Assembly: GCA_018969015.1 (NCBI GenBank) | Contig: JAGWZE010000014.1 | Location: forward strand, 1 to 64,000 | Reading direction: 5' to 3' | Length of the DNA stretch: 64,000 nucleotides | Source of the DNA: Alphaproteobacteria bacterium | GTDB taxonomy: Bacteria > Pseudomonadota > Alphaproteobacteria > Caulobacterales > Aquidulcibacteraceae | Shown: positions 1-8,109 of the stretch, in pieces | Position numbering within the stretch: the stretch's first letter is position 1 | How the letters are laid out: each line of letters begins with the position of its first letter | Program-made: the position numbers and the translations under genes | The notes under the pieces: generated by a model | What the model was told of the DNA's origin: nothing | What the model saw: the letters and a program-made list of their open reading frames with translations, nothing else | Databases searched by the model: none

Positions 1-136
1 GGGCCGCGGGCGGCTGGCCTGGCTCGCCCGACGGCCGATCCAGCCGCCCGCTACCCGCCGTGCTCAAAACCAGCTAGATCGGATTAACTCTCCAATCGGG
101 CGCGGGACCCGATGGGGGCGCCTCAACCGTGCGGCC

Positions 137-1348
137 TTGAACGGCGATTTTGCGCAGGCGTTATCTATCTGGTCGGAAATTGCGGGTCGATGGCCGGGTA
201 ATCCCAGGCCACACTTCGCCTATTGTCTGCATGCTCTACGGGACGGCAGATCGCACGAAGCGCTCTCGCATTGGACGAGAGCCTTCGACCTCGGCGGTGT
301 TCCGGGACCGATGTTTTCCTTCGTTCGCGCCGTTCTCGCCGCAGCGGGGAACGACGTGCCGGGCGAACTGCAGGCGCTCGACGCGGCCTTGGAGGATGAT
401 GCGTACTTCCTCCCGGCGTTGCTCCGGAAAGCCGCAGTTCACGAACGTCTCGACAAGCCGCGAACGGCGGCGCGAATTTATCGTAACTGCTTGCGTATTG
501 CGTCTTCTCGGCCCGAGGCTTGGCCTGAGGATCTTTCTAGCCAATTGGCGCATGCCAAAGCCGTGGTTCAACGGAACGCCGAGAGTTTCTTTGAGCATCT
601 TTCCCGTTGTGTAGGCGATGCGATCGATTGCGGCCCTGAAAAGGGGCGCTGGCGAGAAGCGGCCGCCATCCTAGCGGGTGTCTCAACTCCATCATTGTCG
701 AACAGTAATCAGCTTTATGTGCCGCGACTGCCCGCGATCCCATTCTACGGCGTGGATCTGTTCCCTTGGGCGTCGGCGGTCGAAGGCGCCGCAGAGTCGA
801 TCCGCGCCGAGTTTCTCGCCCTTCACGAAGACACAGCGTCGGCTTTTGGTCCCTATATCAGGTACGCGCGCGGCGAGCCCGTCAATCAGTGGGCTGAGCT
901 TAACCACTCCCCTCGCTGGCGGACGTTGGCCCTTTGGCAGTCGGGCGCGCGCATGGACACCTGGCACAGCCGGTGCCCAATCACCAGTGCGACACTCCAA
1001 GCCGTCGACTTGGCCGAAATTGACGGCTTGTGTCCCAATGTGATGTTCTCGGTGCTGGCGCCGCACACGCAGATTCCGCCGCACCACGGCGAGACGAATG
1101 CACGCCTCGTTGTCCATCTTCCGCTGATCGTGCCGCCCGCCTGTTCGTTCCGCGTCGGGTTTGAAACGCGCGCCTGGCAGGAGGGAAAACTCCTGATCTT
1201 CGACGACACGCTCGAACATACGGCGCGCAATGACAGCAACGACGATCGTGTCGTCCTCATTTTCGACGTCTGGAATCCGATGCTGAGCCTCGATGAGCGC
1301 GATGTCGTCCGGCGTTTGGCAATTGGGGCGCGCAGCTTTCGTGACTGA
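137..1348 (+). CDS. TPR-like / aspartyl-asparaginyl beta-hydroxylase-like protein
   Basis: The N-terminal third has TPR-like helical repeats (for example around residues 3-40 and 75-115). The C-terminal third resembles the aspartyl/asparaginyl beta-hydroxylase fold, a cupin-type iron and 2-oxoglutarate dioxygenase. Likely metal ligands are His317 in a PPHHGETN motif and His361 in FDDTLEHTARN, with a conserved LVVHLPL strand between them. The family hydroxylates proteins or small molecules; the substrate here is unknown. The start is doubtful. Position 137 is TTG without a clear ribosome-binding site, and the frame stays open back to base 2 with no ATG or GTG, so the true start may lie before the window. 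The first TPR helix seems to begin a few codons before the TTG, which supports an upstream start. Confidence 0.7.
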   Translation: MNGDFAQALSIWSEIAGRWPGNPRPHFAYCLHALRDGRSHEALSHWTRAFDLGGVPGPMFSFVRAVLAAAGNDVPGELQALDAALEDDAYFLPALLRKAAVHERLDKPRTAARIYRNCLRIASSRPEAWPEDLSSQLAHAKAVVQRNAESFFEHLSRCVGDAIDCGPEKGRWREAAAILAGVSTPSLSNSNQLYVPRLPAIPFYGVDLFPWASAVEGAAESIRAEFLALHEDTASAFGPYIRYARGEPVNQWAELNHSPRWRTLALWQSGARMDTWHSRCPITSATLQAVDLAEIDGLCPNVMFSVLAPHTQIPPHHGETNARLVVHLPLIVPPACSFRVGFETRAWQEGKLLIFDDTLEHTARNDSNDDRVVLIFDVWNPMLSLDERDVVRRLAIGARSFRD

Positions 1349-1376
1349 AGAGGCGCTCGCCGCGATCTGAAATCAC

Positions 1377-1413
1377 CCCAAAACAAAAAGGGCGGCTCTT
1401 GCGAGCCGCCCTT
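1377..1413 (-). terminator. Rho-independent terminator of the TonB-dependent receptor gene
   Basis: A 9-bp perfect stem (1390-1398 with 1403-1411, loop TTGC) is followed on the minus strand by a T-rich tract opposite 1379-1389. It sits about 25 bases after the receptor stop codon at 1437. Confidence 0.85.
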
Positions 1414-1436
1414 CGCGTTGTCCGATCCGGTGAGGA

Positions 1437-4400
1437 TCAGAATTTCGCCGAGACGCCGAGCAGGAACTCGCGACCGACGCCGCCGTCGTAGCCGTTGCCG
1501 ATGCCGTAGACGCCGCGGGGGCCCGCTTCGTCCATGACGTTGTTCACGACCGCACGGATCTTGAAGTTGTCGTTCAGCTCGTAGCTCGCGAAGTAGTTAA
1601 AGTAGCTGTACTGGTCCTGATAGAAGGCCGGGCTTTGTTCCGGATACAGGTTCTGCGCCGTCAGGATGTTCGTGACGGACTCGCTGTTCCAGAACCACTG
1701 CACCGTGTGGTCGAACTTGCCGACCTTCTGACGGATATCCAGACGCGTCTTGTACTCCGGGTTGCCGTGTTCGCCGCCGACGCGGTCGAGCGTCGGGAAG
1801 AACTGGTCATACCGCTGCGTGTGGTAGACCGTGCCGCGGAGGTACAGACGGCCCCAATCCTTCATGAACGAGCCCACGTAGGGGAGATCGCCCAGCAGGA
1901 AGTCGTAGCGGGTCTCGAAGTTCACCGCGCGAACTTCGCGTTGCGACAGGTTCAGGTTGGTGAACTGCGCGATCGCGATTTCGAACGGCGACTGGATGCC
2001 CGCCGCGGCCCCGCCGAGCGTTCCGCCGTTGCCGGGGTTGCCGGTGATGGCGTTGTTCGTCGGGATGATGAACTGCGAACCGGACTGCACACCGAACAGG
2101 AAGGTGTCGCAGGCGCGCGCGCCGCCGACGATCGCGTTCGGGAACTGCGCCGAGTCGAAGCAGCCGCCGAGCATCGTGCCCGGGCCGACGAGGCCGATTT
2201 CGTTGGCCAGGTCGACCGAGAAGAAGTCGGCCGCGATGACGAGGCGCGGGGCCCACTCGGGCTCGTAGGTGAAGCCGAGCGTGTAGGTGTTCGCCTCTTC
2301 GTTCGCGAGACCCGGGTTACCGGCCGCGAGCGCCGGACGCGTGCCCGCCGTACCCGTGAAGGTGGACAGGAACGCGGTCGCGCCTGCGTCGTCGCTCGCG
2401 ATGCCGAGGTTCTTCACCGCGGTGATGCAGTTCGCGCGACGGGTCGCCGGGGCCGGGCCCTGGTTGATCGACGTGGTCGTGCAGGGGTTGTCGCCCGCCG
2501 CGAGGTTCGTGAACGCGACGGTGAACGGACCGACGAGTTCGACGAGCGAGGCCGAACGGACCGTCCGCGAGCGGGCGCCACGCAGCGTCAGCTCTTCGAC
2601 CGGCTTCCACGACACCGAGTAGTTGAAGGTGTCGTCGTCCGTGCCGCGACCCGTGAAGATCGCCGTCTCGGACTGCTGCTCACGCTCGACCTGACGGAAG
2701 GCGTAGCTGAAGTCCAGCGCGCGGAAGCCCGGGAAGTTGAAGTCCTTTCCGAAGATCGGGACGTTCACTTCGACGCCATACTCGGTGAAGTCGAGCTGGC
2801 CCGAACCACGGCCCTGCGGCGCGGTCCGCGCCTGGCCAAGCTGCGTCGTACGGTTCGGCTCGAATTCGGCCGATTCCGTCCGCTTTTGGACGTTGACGCC
2901 GACCTGCGACCAGCCCGCCGGCAGCTTGATCAGATCGCCGTTGAACGACCCTTCATAGGCTTCCAGCGTGTTGATGCCCTTCACGTCCGCCTTGCCGACG
3001 ACATAGGCCTTCGCCGCTTCGGACGGCTTGCCCGAGCCGAAGAGGTTGAGCGGCTTACACGCCGCGACCTGCGCCGCCGTCGGGACGAGGCCCGTGGCGA
3101 TGACGACCGAGCTCAGGTTCGGGTTGCGAACCGTGATGGCTTCCGGCGTGGCCAGCGTCTGCTGACGGCACACCGCCTGGCCGGCCGAGTTCGTCACGAC
3201 GTCGGTCGCGAGCGCGAATTCGACGTCGAGGATGTCCTTCCGGCTGACCTTGTAGCCCGAGCGGCCGTAGGCCGCCGACACGTCCCAGTAGAAGCTGCGC
3301 TCGCCGAGTTTGAAGTCGCCTTCGAGCGCCTGCATGAAGCGGTAGGACTCGAGTTCCGCGGTGGACTCGTTGCCGCCGCCGATGACGTCGTCGAGCGCCC
3401 GGCCGAGGAACAGCACGCGCTGGCCGCCGATCGTCGGCAGCGTGAGGCCCAGGCTGTTGATCGTGTTGAGCGACGCCGCGGTGATGAAGGGGTTCTGGTC
3501 GACATAGATCGGAACCGCCACAGCGCCGGCCTGGACGTTGCCGCCCGGGGCGTTGGTTTGGGCGCCCTGCATCTGCTCGAACGTGTTCTTCGTGTAGAAC
3601 ACTTCCGTCGACGCACGCAGCCAGTCGGTCAGCTTCAGGTTGCCGATCGTGCCGAACGACATCCGCTCCGTGCCCGCCTGAATCTGGCTGTGACCGGCCT
3701 TCGTCGAGTCATAGCCCTGACCGCCGAACATCACGCCGAGACGGCCTTGCTGCGGCGGAACGATCGAGCCCGGATTGTAGGCGACGAGGTTGCCGTTGGT
3801 GTCGAACGCCAGCGGAACCGCAATACGCGGGAACAGCGCCGACGTCGCCGGATCCGTGTTGTTGACCGTCGGCAGATAGCCGGTGGACGACGCGAAGGAC
3901 GGCGCCAGCGTGGCCGACGTCGCGTTCGTGGCGTTGCCGAACGTGCCGAGGAACAGCAGCGGGTTCAGGTTCGGGTTGTTGCGGAAGTACTCGTACGGAG
4001 TCGGACGGTTGCGCTGCAGGAGTTGCAGCGCGAGCGCGCCTTGCTGCGCCGTCGTCAACGACGACACGTTGAGCGTCGGCGCCAGCGCCGCGAACACCGC
4101 GGCCGGGGTCACGCCCGTCGGCAGAGCCGCCGGCGCGAAGAACGCGAGGTTTTGCGGGTCAGCTGCGCGTCCCGCGAGCGCCGGGTTCACCGGAACGGCC
4201 GGGACGAGCAGGTTGTTCGAGGCGTAGCCCGCCGCGAAGATGCCGCGCGTGACGACCGTGCCGCCTTGCGAGACGAGCGGGTTGGCGAGCGCGAGCGGGC
4301 CGAAATACGTGCTGGCCACGCCGTCGGTGCCGGACGCGAGGAAGGACGGGTTGAGCGAGCCGCCGCTGGCGAGGGTCGCCGCCGCGTCCGTGGCGGTGAA

Positions 4401-5204
4401 GGGGTTCGGATCCCGGCGCGCGCCGTCGAGGACGTTCAGGATGCCCGAGCCGCCGTACCGCTCGGCGCGGTCGGCGCTGGCCCAGATCGGCTCCTGCTTG
4501 AAGTAGTCGGCCGAGACCGTGAGGTTCAGGCGGTCCTGGAAGAAGTTCTTGCCCCAGATCACCGAGGCGCGGCCCGATTGGCCGTCGCCTTGGCCGGTCG
4601 AGCTGCCCGTGAGGTCGAAGTTGAGACCTTCGAAGTCCTTCTTGAGGATCAGGTTGACGACGCCGCCCACGGCGTCGGCGCCGTAGATCGCGCCGCCCGT
4701 ACCGGCGACGATTTCAACGCGGTCGATGAGGGCCGGGTTGATGGAGGAGAGGTCGACCTGCGAGCCCGAGGCGTTGCCCGGGACGAACACGGTGCCCGGG
4801 TTGTTCGGCGGGACGCGGCGGCCGTTGATCAGCGTCAGCGTGCGCTGCGTGCCGAGGTCGAGCACGTCCGGATATGCGAAGCTGTCGCCGTTCTGGGATT
4901 GCGTGCCGCGGTTGTTCACGCCGATGCCGAGCAGCGGGATGTCTTCGATCGCGTCGACGATGTTGACGTACTGCTTGCCCTCGATTTCAGCGGCGCCGAT
5001 GCCCACGGTCGGGTTCGGGCTGCTGAAGTTTTCGCGACGCAGACGCGAACCGGTGACGACGATTTCCGTCGACGCAGACGCCGACGTATCCGCCGGCGCG
5101 GCCGGTTGCTGTTGCGCGGCAGCCGGAGCGGCGATGCCGCCAAACGCGACGCCAGCCAGCAGCGTTCCCGCCAAAAGGCGGTTCTTACCCGTGAACAGGG
5201 ACAT
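1437..5204 (-). CDS. TonB-dependent receptor (outer membrane, large form)
   Basis: Outer-membrane active transporter powered by TonB-ExbB-ExbD. Residues 1-30 form a signal peptide ending in APAAA. A TonB-box-like EIVVTGSR follows at about residue 48. The plug domain (roughly 55-195) carries the motifs LINGRR, IDRVEIV and GAIYGADAVGGVVNL. The rest is a long beta-barrel ending in the aromatic signal LLGVSAKF. At 1255 residues it is longer than the usual 700-1000, with large Ala/Asn/Pro-rich loops around residues 250-480. ATG at 5202-5204 is preceded by GGAGG, which supports this start. A strong terminator lies downstream, so the gene is probably monocistronic. The exbB-exbD-exbD-tonB operon at 19.7 kb could energise it. 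The ligand cannot be told from the sequence; oligopeptide, saccharide or siderophore uptake are all possible. Confidence 0.93.
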   Translation of the reverse strand: MSLFTGKNRLLAGTLLAGVAFGGIAAPAAAQQQPAAPADTSASASTEIVVTGSRLRRENFSSPNPTVGIGAAEIEGKQYVNIVDAIEDIPLLGIGVNNRGTQSQNGDSFAYPDVLDLGTQRTLTLINGRRVPPNNPGTVFVPGNASGSQVDLSSINPALIDRVEIVAGTGGAIYGADAVGGVVNLILKKDFEGLNFDLTGSSTGQGDGQSGRASVIWGKNFFQDRLNLTVSADYFKQEPIWASADRAERYGGSGILNVLDGARRDPNPFTATDAAATLASGGSLNPSFLASGTDGVASTYFGPLALANPLVSQGGTVVTRGIFAAGYASNNLLVPAVPVNPALAGRAADPQNLAFFAPAALPTGVTPAAVFAALAPTLNVSSLTTAQQGALALQLLQRNRPTPYEYFRNNPNLNPLLFLGTFGNATNATSATLAPSFASSTGYLPTVNNTDPATSALFPRIAVPLAFDTNGNLVAYNPGSIVPPQQGRLGVMFGGQGYDSTKAGHSQIQAGTERMSFGTIGNLKLTDWLRASTEVFYTKNTFEQMQGAQTNAPGGNVQAGAVAVPIYVDQNPFITAASLNTINSLGLTLPTIGGQRVLFLGRALDDVIGGGNESTAELESYRFMQALEGDFKLGERSFYWDVSAAYGRSGYKVSRKDILDVEFALATDVVTNSAGQAVCRQQTLATPEAITVRNPNLSSVVIATGLVPTAAQVAACKPLNLFGSGKPSEAAKAYVVGKADVKGINTLEAYEGSFNGDLIKLPAGWSQVGVNVQKRTESAEFEPNRTTQLGQARTAPQGRGSGQLDFTEYGVEVNVPIFGKDFNFPGFRALDFSYAFRQVEREQQSETAIFTGRGTDDDTFNYSVSWKPVEELTLRGARSRTVRSASLVELVGPFTVAFTNLAAGDNPCTTTSINQGPAPATRRANCITAVKNLGIASDDAGATAFLSTFTGTAGTRPALAAGNPGLANEEANTYTLGFTYEPEWAPRLVIAADFFSVDLANEIGLVGPGTMLGGCFDSAQFPNAIVGGARACDTFLFGVQSGSQFIIPTNNAITGNPGNGGTLGGAAAGIQSPFEIAIAQFTNLNLSQREVRAVNFETRYDFLLGDLPYVGSFMKDWGRLYLRGTVYHTQRYDQFFPTLDRVGGEHGNPEYKTRLDIRQKVGKFDHTVQWFWNSESVTNILTAQNLYPEQSPAFYQDQYSYFNYFASYELNDNFKIRAVVNNVMDEAGPRGVYGIGNGYDGGVGREFLLGVSAKF

Positions 5205-5569
5205 TCAAGACCTCCAACCCGAAAGCAATGCCCCGGTCCGAGGACGTCGTCAGACGTCCTGCCCAATCGGACTGGGGCATTTCTGGGGCGGCAAGCTAGA
5301 CAGCGCTTAAGCGGTCATCAACGCTTAATGGGGCCGTAACTTTCGCGACTGCGAAGTGCTGCACAAATGTCACATGGTTATCCGTGGCGCGGGCAATTGT
5401 TTATCGACTTTCATTGAAACAGACGCCGCGGCCAATTTGAACATGTTAACTTAAGTTGTAGTGCAGTGTGCTTGCGGTCTTGGCGCGTGAAGCGTGGCGC
5501 GATCACGGACGCGTGATCTGCATTGCGCGTTCGTCTTGCGAACACCTGCGCACGCCGCCGCAAGATCAT
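5205..5569. promoter_or_regulatory. Intergenic regulatory region before the first TonB-dependent receptor
   Basis: There is no credible gene in this stretch, which is more AT-rich than its surroundings. CGCTTAA occurs twice in the same direction, at 5304-5310 and 5322-5328. The first copy lies in the palindrome CGCTTAAGCG (5304-5313). A separate 10-base perfect palindrome, AACTTAAGTT, is at 5448-5457. The receptor promoter should lie here on the minus strand, but no clear -35/-10 pair could be chosen. The repeated TTAA cores are operator candidates only. Confidence 0.35.
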
Positions 5570-5601
5570 GAAAAAAGCCCCGCCAGATCGGCGGGGCTTC
5601 T
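5570..5601 (-). terminator. Rho-independent terminator of sppA
   Basis: Stem GCCCCGCC (5577-5584) pairs with 5590-5597 across a 5-base loop. On the minus strand it is followed by six T (opposite 5571-5576). It lies about 27 bases beyond the sppA stop. Confidence 0.88.
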
Positions 5602-5627
5602 TCAATTCCAGACACTTGGCTGGGGAG

Positions 5628-7394
5628 TCAGCGGACCCGGACGGGCTCGCTTTCGGCCCGGACCGCGCCCGCGCGGTCTTCGGCGGCGATGCGGTGCAGC
5701 ACAGTGGAGATCTTCTCGTCCCCGAGCACGCCGCCAAGCACCGCCGCGGCCCGCGCGCTTTCGGCCGAAGCGCCGAAGGCGGACTTGAAGGCTTCGAACG
5801 GCGAGGGCGTCTCGGGATAGAGCTTCAGGCGCACCTGCTGCTCGGGCTTCAGGCCAGCGAGGGCCTTGGCGCGCGCGATCGCCACGTCGAGGCCGCCGAG
5901 TTCGTCGACGAGCCCGCGCTCCTTGGCCTGGGCGCCGGTCCAGACGCGGCCGCGGGCGATCTCTTCGACCTTGTCGAGCGGGATCTTGCGGCCTTCCGAG
6001 ACCTTCGTCTTGAAGTCCAAATAGCCACGGTCGATCTGCGCGGCGAACGCTTCGCGCTGGCTGTTCGTGAAGGGCTTGAAGCCGGAGTACATGTCCGCCA
6101 GCGGCGAGCCGACCTTCACGGTGTCGGCTTCCACGCCGAGATAGGCGCGGGCGGCTTCGCCGACGACGAACTTGCCGCCGAAGATGCCGATCGAGCCGGT
6201 GATGGTGGTCGGCGAGGCGACGATCGCGTCAGCGCTCGCAGAGACATAATAGCCGCCCGACGCGGCGTACTCGCCCATCGAGACGACGACCTTCTTACCC
6301 TTTTGCTGCGCGAGCTTCACGGCGTTGAGGATCTGATCGGACGCCACGGCCGAACCGCCCGGGCTGGAGACGCGGAAGATGATCGCCTTGACGTCGTCGT
6401 CCTCGGCGGCGTCGAGCAGCGCCTTGGCGATCTCGTCGCTGACCATCTGCGTGTCGCTCTGGAAGGGGCTCGAGTCGGCCGGGCCCGTGACGATGGCGCC
6501 TTCGCCGCCCACGAGGGCGATCACGGGGCCGTCGGTCTTTTTCTTGGGCTCGTAGTCCTTGAACTCGACGAGCTCGGCGCCAGCGCCCGCGCGCTCGAGC
6601 GCGGCGGCTTCGAGATCTTCCGGGCGGCCGAGCTTGTCGACGAGCTTGGAGGCGACGGCGCCGGCGGCGTCATAGGGCGTGCCTTCCAGCGCGGCGCGGG
6701 CCTGCTCGACGCTCATGCGGCGATCGGCGGCGATCGTGGAGACGAACACGCCATAGACGCCATTGAGAAGGCTTTCGGTCGCTTCGCGGTGGGCGGGGGT
6801 GAAGCCCTTCTGCGTGTATTCGTTGACCGCGTTCTTGTACTCGCGGCGCTGCTCGAACTCCGGCTTGATTTTGAACTTGTCGAAGAAGCCGCCGAGGAAC
6901 GTGGTTTCCGCGGCAAGGCCCATCGGGCTCAGTTCGCCAGTGGCCTGCAGCCAGATCTCGTCGGAGCCGGCGATCGAGGCGTAGCCGGCGATCGAGGTTT
7001 CGAAGCCGTCGTTCTGAACGTGGGTCAGGACGAACTTGCCGGACTTGCGGAACGCGGCGATGGCGGCCCGGATCTCTTCGGCCTGGGCCGGCGCCATGCC
7101 GGACGTGTTGGCGCGGATATAGAGACCCTTGACCGCGTCGTCGCGGCCGGCCGCCTCGAGGTTGCGGACGAGTTCGATCGTCGACAGGCTGCCGTCGAAG
7201 CTCGCGAACGGCGAGTGCGACGGCTGGTCCGCCATCGCTTCGCGCAGGTCGAGCTGCAGGACCATGCTGGACGGATTGGCGTTGGCCTTTTCGGCGCTGC
7301 CCGCCGCCATCGAGATCAGTGTGATCGGCAGGATCACGACGAACAGGAGCAGGCCGACGAGAACGCCGGCGACGGTGATCAGGAACTGCTTCAC
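5628..7394 (-). CDS. sppA: Signal peptide peptidase SppA, 67K type
   Basis: Membrane-bound serine protease that degrades cleaved signal peptides. The 588-residue product has one N-terminal membrane segment (residues 4-30) and two tandem ClpP-like domains, as in E. coli SppA. The catalytic dyad appears to be Lys187 (in EYKNAVNEY, first domain) and Ser379 (in EYAASGGYY, second domain). The start chosen is GTG at 7392-7394, giving MKQFLITVAG with AGGGG about 9 bases before it. A longer ATG-started frame from 7466 would add an Arg-rich, non-conserved leader and is rejected. It is probably transcribed alone, with its own terminator. Confidence 0.93.
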   Translation of the reverse strand: MKQFLITVAGVLVGLLLFVVILPITLISMAAGSAEKANANPSSMVLQLDLREAMADQPSHSPFASFDGSLSTIELVRNLEAAGRDDAVKGLYIRANTSGMAPAQAEEIRAAIAAFRKSGKFVLTHVQNDGFETSIAGYASIAGSDEIWLQATGELSPMGLAAETTFLGGFFDKFKIKPEFEQRREYKNAVNEYTQKGFTPAHREATESLLNGVYGVFVSTIAADRRMSVEQARAALEGTPYDAAGAVASKLVDKLGRPEDLEAAALERAGAGAELVEFKDYEPKKKTDGPVIALVGGEGAIVTGPADSSPFQSDTQMVSDEIAKALLDAAEDDDVKAIIFRVSSPGGSAVASDQILNAVKLAQQKGKKVVVSMGEYAASGGYYVSASADAIVASPTTITGSIGIFGGKFVVGEAARAYLGVEADTVKVGSPLADMYSGFKPFTNSQREAFAAQIDRGYLDFKTKVSEGRKIPLDKVEEIARGRVWTGAQAKERGLVDELGGLDVAIARAKALAGLKPEQQVRLKLYPETPSPFEAFKSAFGASAESARAAAVLGGVLGDEKISTVLHRIAAEDRAGAVRAESEPVRVR

Positions 7395-7465
7395 GAACTC
7401 GACCCCTCGACGCGACCGCACCCATCGCGACCGCAGCGCCACGGTCGCGGGGCGCGATCGGGGCA

Positions 7466-7484
7466 CTTATCGAAAAATGATAAG
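7466..7484. promoter_or_regulatory. Inverted repeat upstream of sppA
   Basis: CTTATC (7466-7471) and GATAAG (7479-7484) form a perfect inverted repeat around an A-rich 7-base centre, 72 bases before the sppA start. It could be an operator overlapping the sppA promoter. There is no direct evidence for a regulator. Confidence 0.3.
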
Positions 7485-7581
7485 GCGTCTGTAGGGCGGC
7501 GCAAGGGGGGCGGTCGTCGCGAAGGCCCGCTCACGCTATCGTGCGCACCTTGTGGGCGCACTTTGCGCCGCCGGCGGCATG

Positions 7582-7611
7582 AAAAAAGCGGGCTCCCGGA
7601 GGAGCCCGCTT
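7582..7611 (-). terminator. Rho-independent terminator after tRNA-Pro
   Basis: An 11-bp stem, AAGCGGGCTCC with GGAGCCCGCTT, is followed on the minus strand by a T tract opposite 7582-7587. It starts 7 bases after the encoded CCA end of the tRNA. Confidence 0.85.
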
Positions 7612-7617
7612 TTCAAA

Positions 7618-7694
7618 TGGTCGGAGCAGCAAGATTCGAACTTACGACCCCCACGTCCCGAACGTGGTGCTCTACCAGGCTGAGCTATGCTCCG
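7618..7694 (-). tRNA. tRNA-Pro (anticodon CGG)
   Basis: A 77-base cloverleaf can be folded by eye. Acceptor CGGAGCA pairs with TGCTCCG. The D arm contains AGCTCAGCCTGGTAGAGC. The anticodon stem CCACG/CGTGG carries the loop TTCGGGA (anticodon CGG). The T arm has GTTCGAATC. The CCA end is encoded in the DNA (7618-7620). It reads codon CCG. Confidence 0.96.
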
Positions 7695-7887
7695 AAACGG
7701 GGGCGTTGCTTAGCGCCTCACCGGAGGGATCGCAAGGGCTTCCGCATCCCGAACGCCGCCCCGCGTCAACCAACCGGCCAAGGCGAGCGGGCGTGCGGTG
7801 CGGGCGTGACAAGGCGGTTGCATCGAACCGATCGGGCGATTAAACACCCGCTCTCTCGCACCTCGGCGTCGTTTGCGCCGGGGCCGT

Positions 7888-7962
7888 TGGGGTGTCGCCA
7901 AGCGGTAAGGCAGCGGTTTTTGGTACCGCCATTCCTAGGTTCGAATCCTAGCACCCCAGCCA
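7888..7962 (+). tRNA. tRNA-Gln (anticodon TTG)
   Basis: Acceptor TGGGGTG pairs with CACCCCA (7952-7958), discriminator G, and an encoded CCA (7960-7962). The D arm has GCCAAGCGGTAAGGC. The anticodon loop TTTTGGT gives anticodon TTG. The T loop is GTTCGAATC. It is transcribed away from the neighbouring tRNA-Pro. Confidence 0.96.
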
Positions 7963-8040
7963 CCTCTTTTCCGATTTGATCTTGAAGTGTTGCGCCGGTG
8001 TGCGCCGTGGCGGCGTGCCGGTCGCGCTGGGGCGCCCAAG

Positions 8041-8075
8041 CAAAAGAGCCCGACGCGCGAAGCGCGCCGGGCTCG
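8041..8075 (-). terminator. Terminator of the second TonB-dependent receptor gene
   Basis: GAGCCCG (8046-8052) pairs with CGGGCTC (8068-8074), extended inward by CGCG/CGCG with one mismatch. On the minus strand it is followed by TTTT. It lies about 35 bases after the stop at 8110. Confidence 0.75.
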
Positions 8076-8109
8076 TGTTGCCGCCAGGTGGATGTTCGGC
8101 TGAACGCTC

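Noticed and set aside
1635-5339. Very long open frame opposite the first TonB-dependent receptor
   Set aside because: Arg/Val/Glu-rich product without domains, lying wholly antisense to a receptor with full signatures; a GC-bias shadow.
7618-7962. tRNA pair considered as an integration site of a mobile island
   Set aside because: No integrase, no direct repeat of the tRNA 3' end and no accessory genes nearby.
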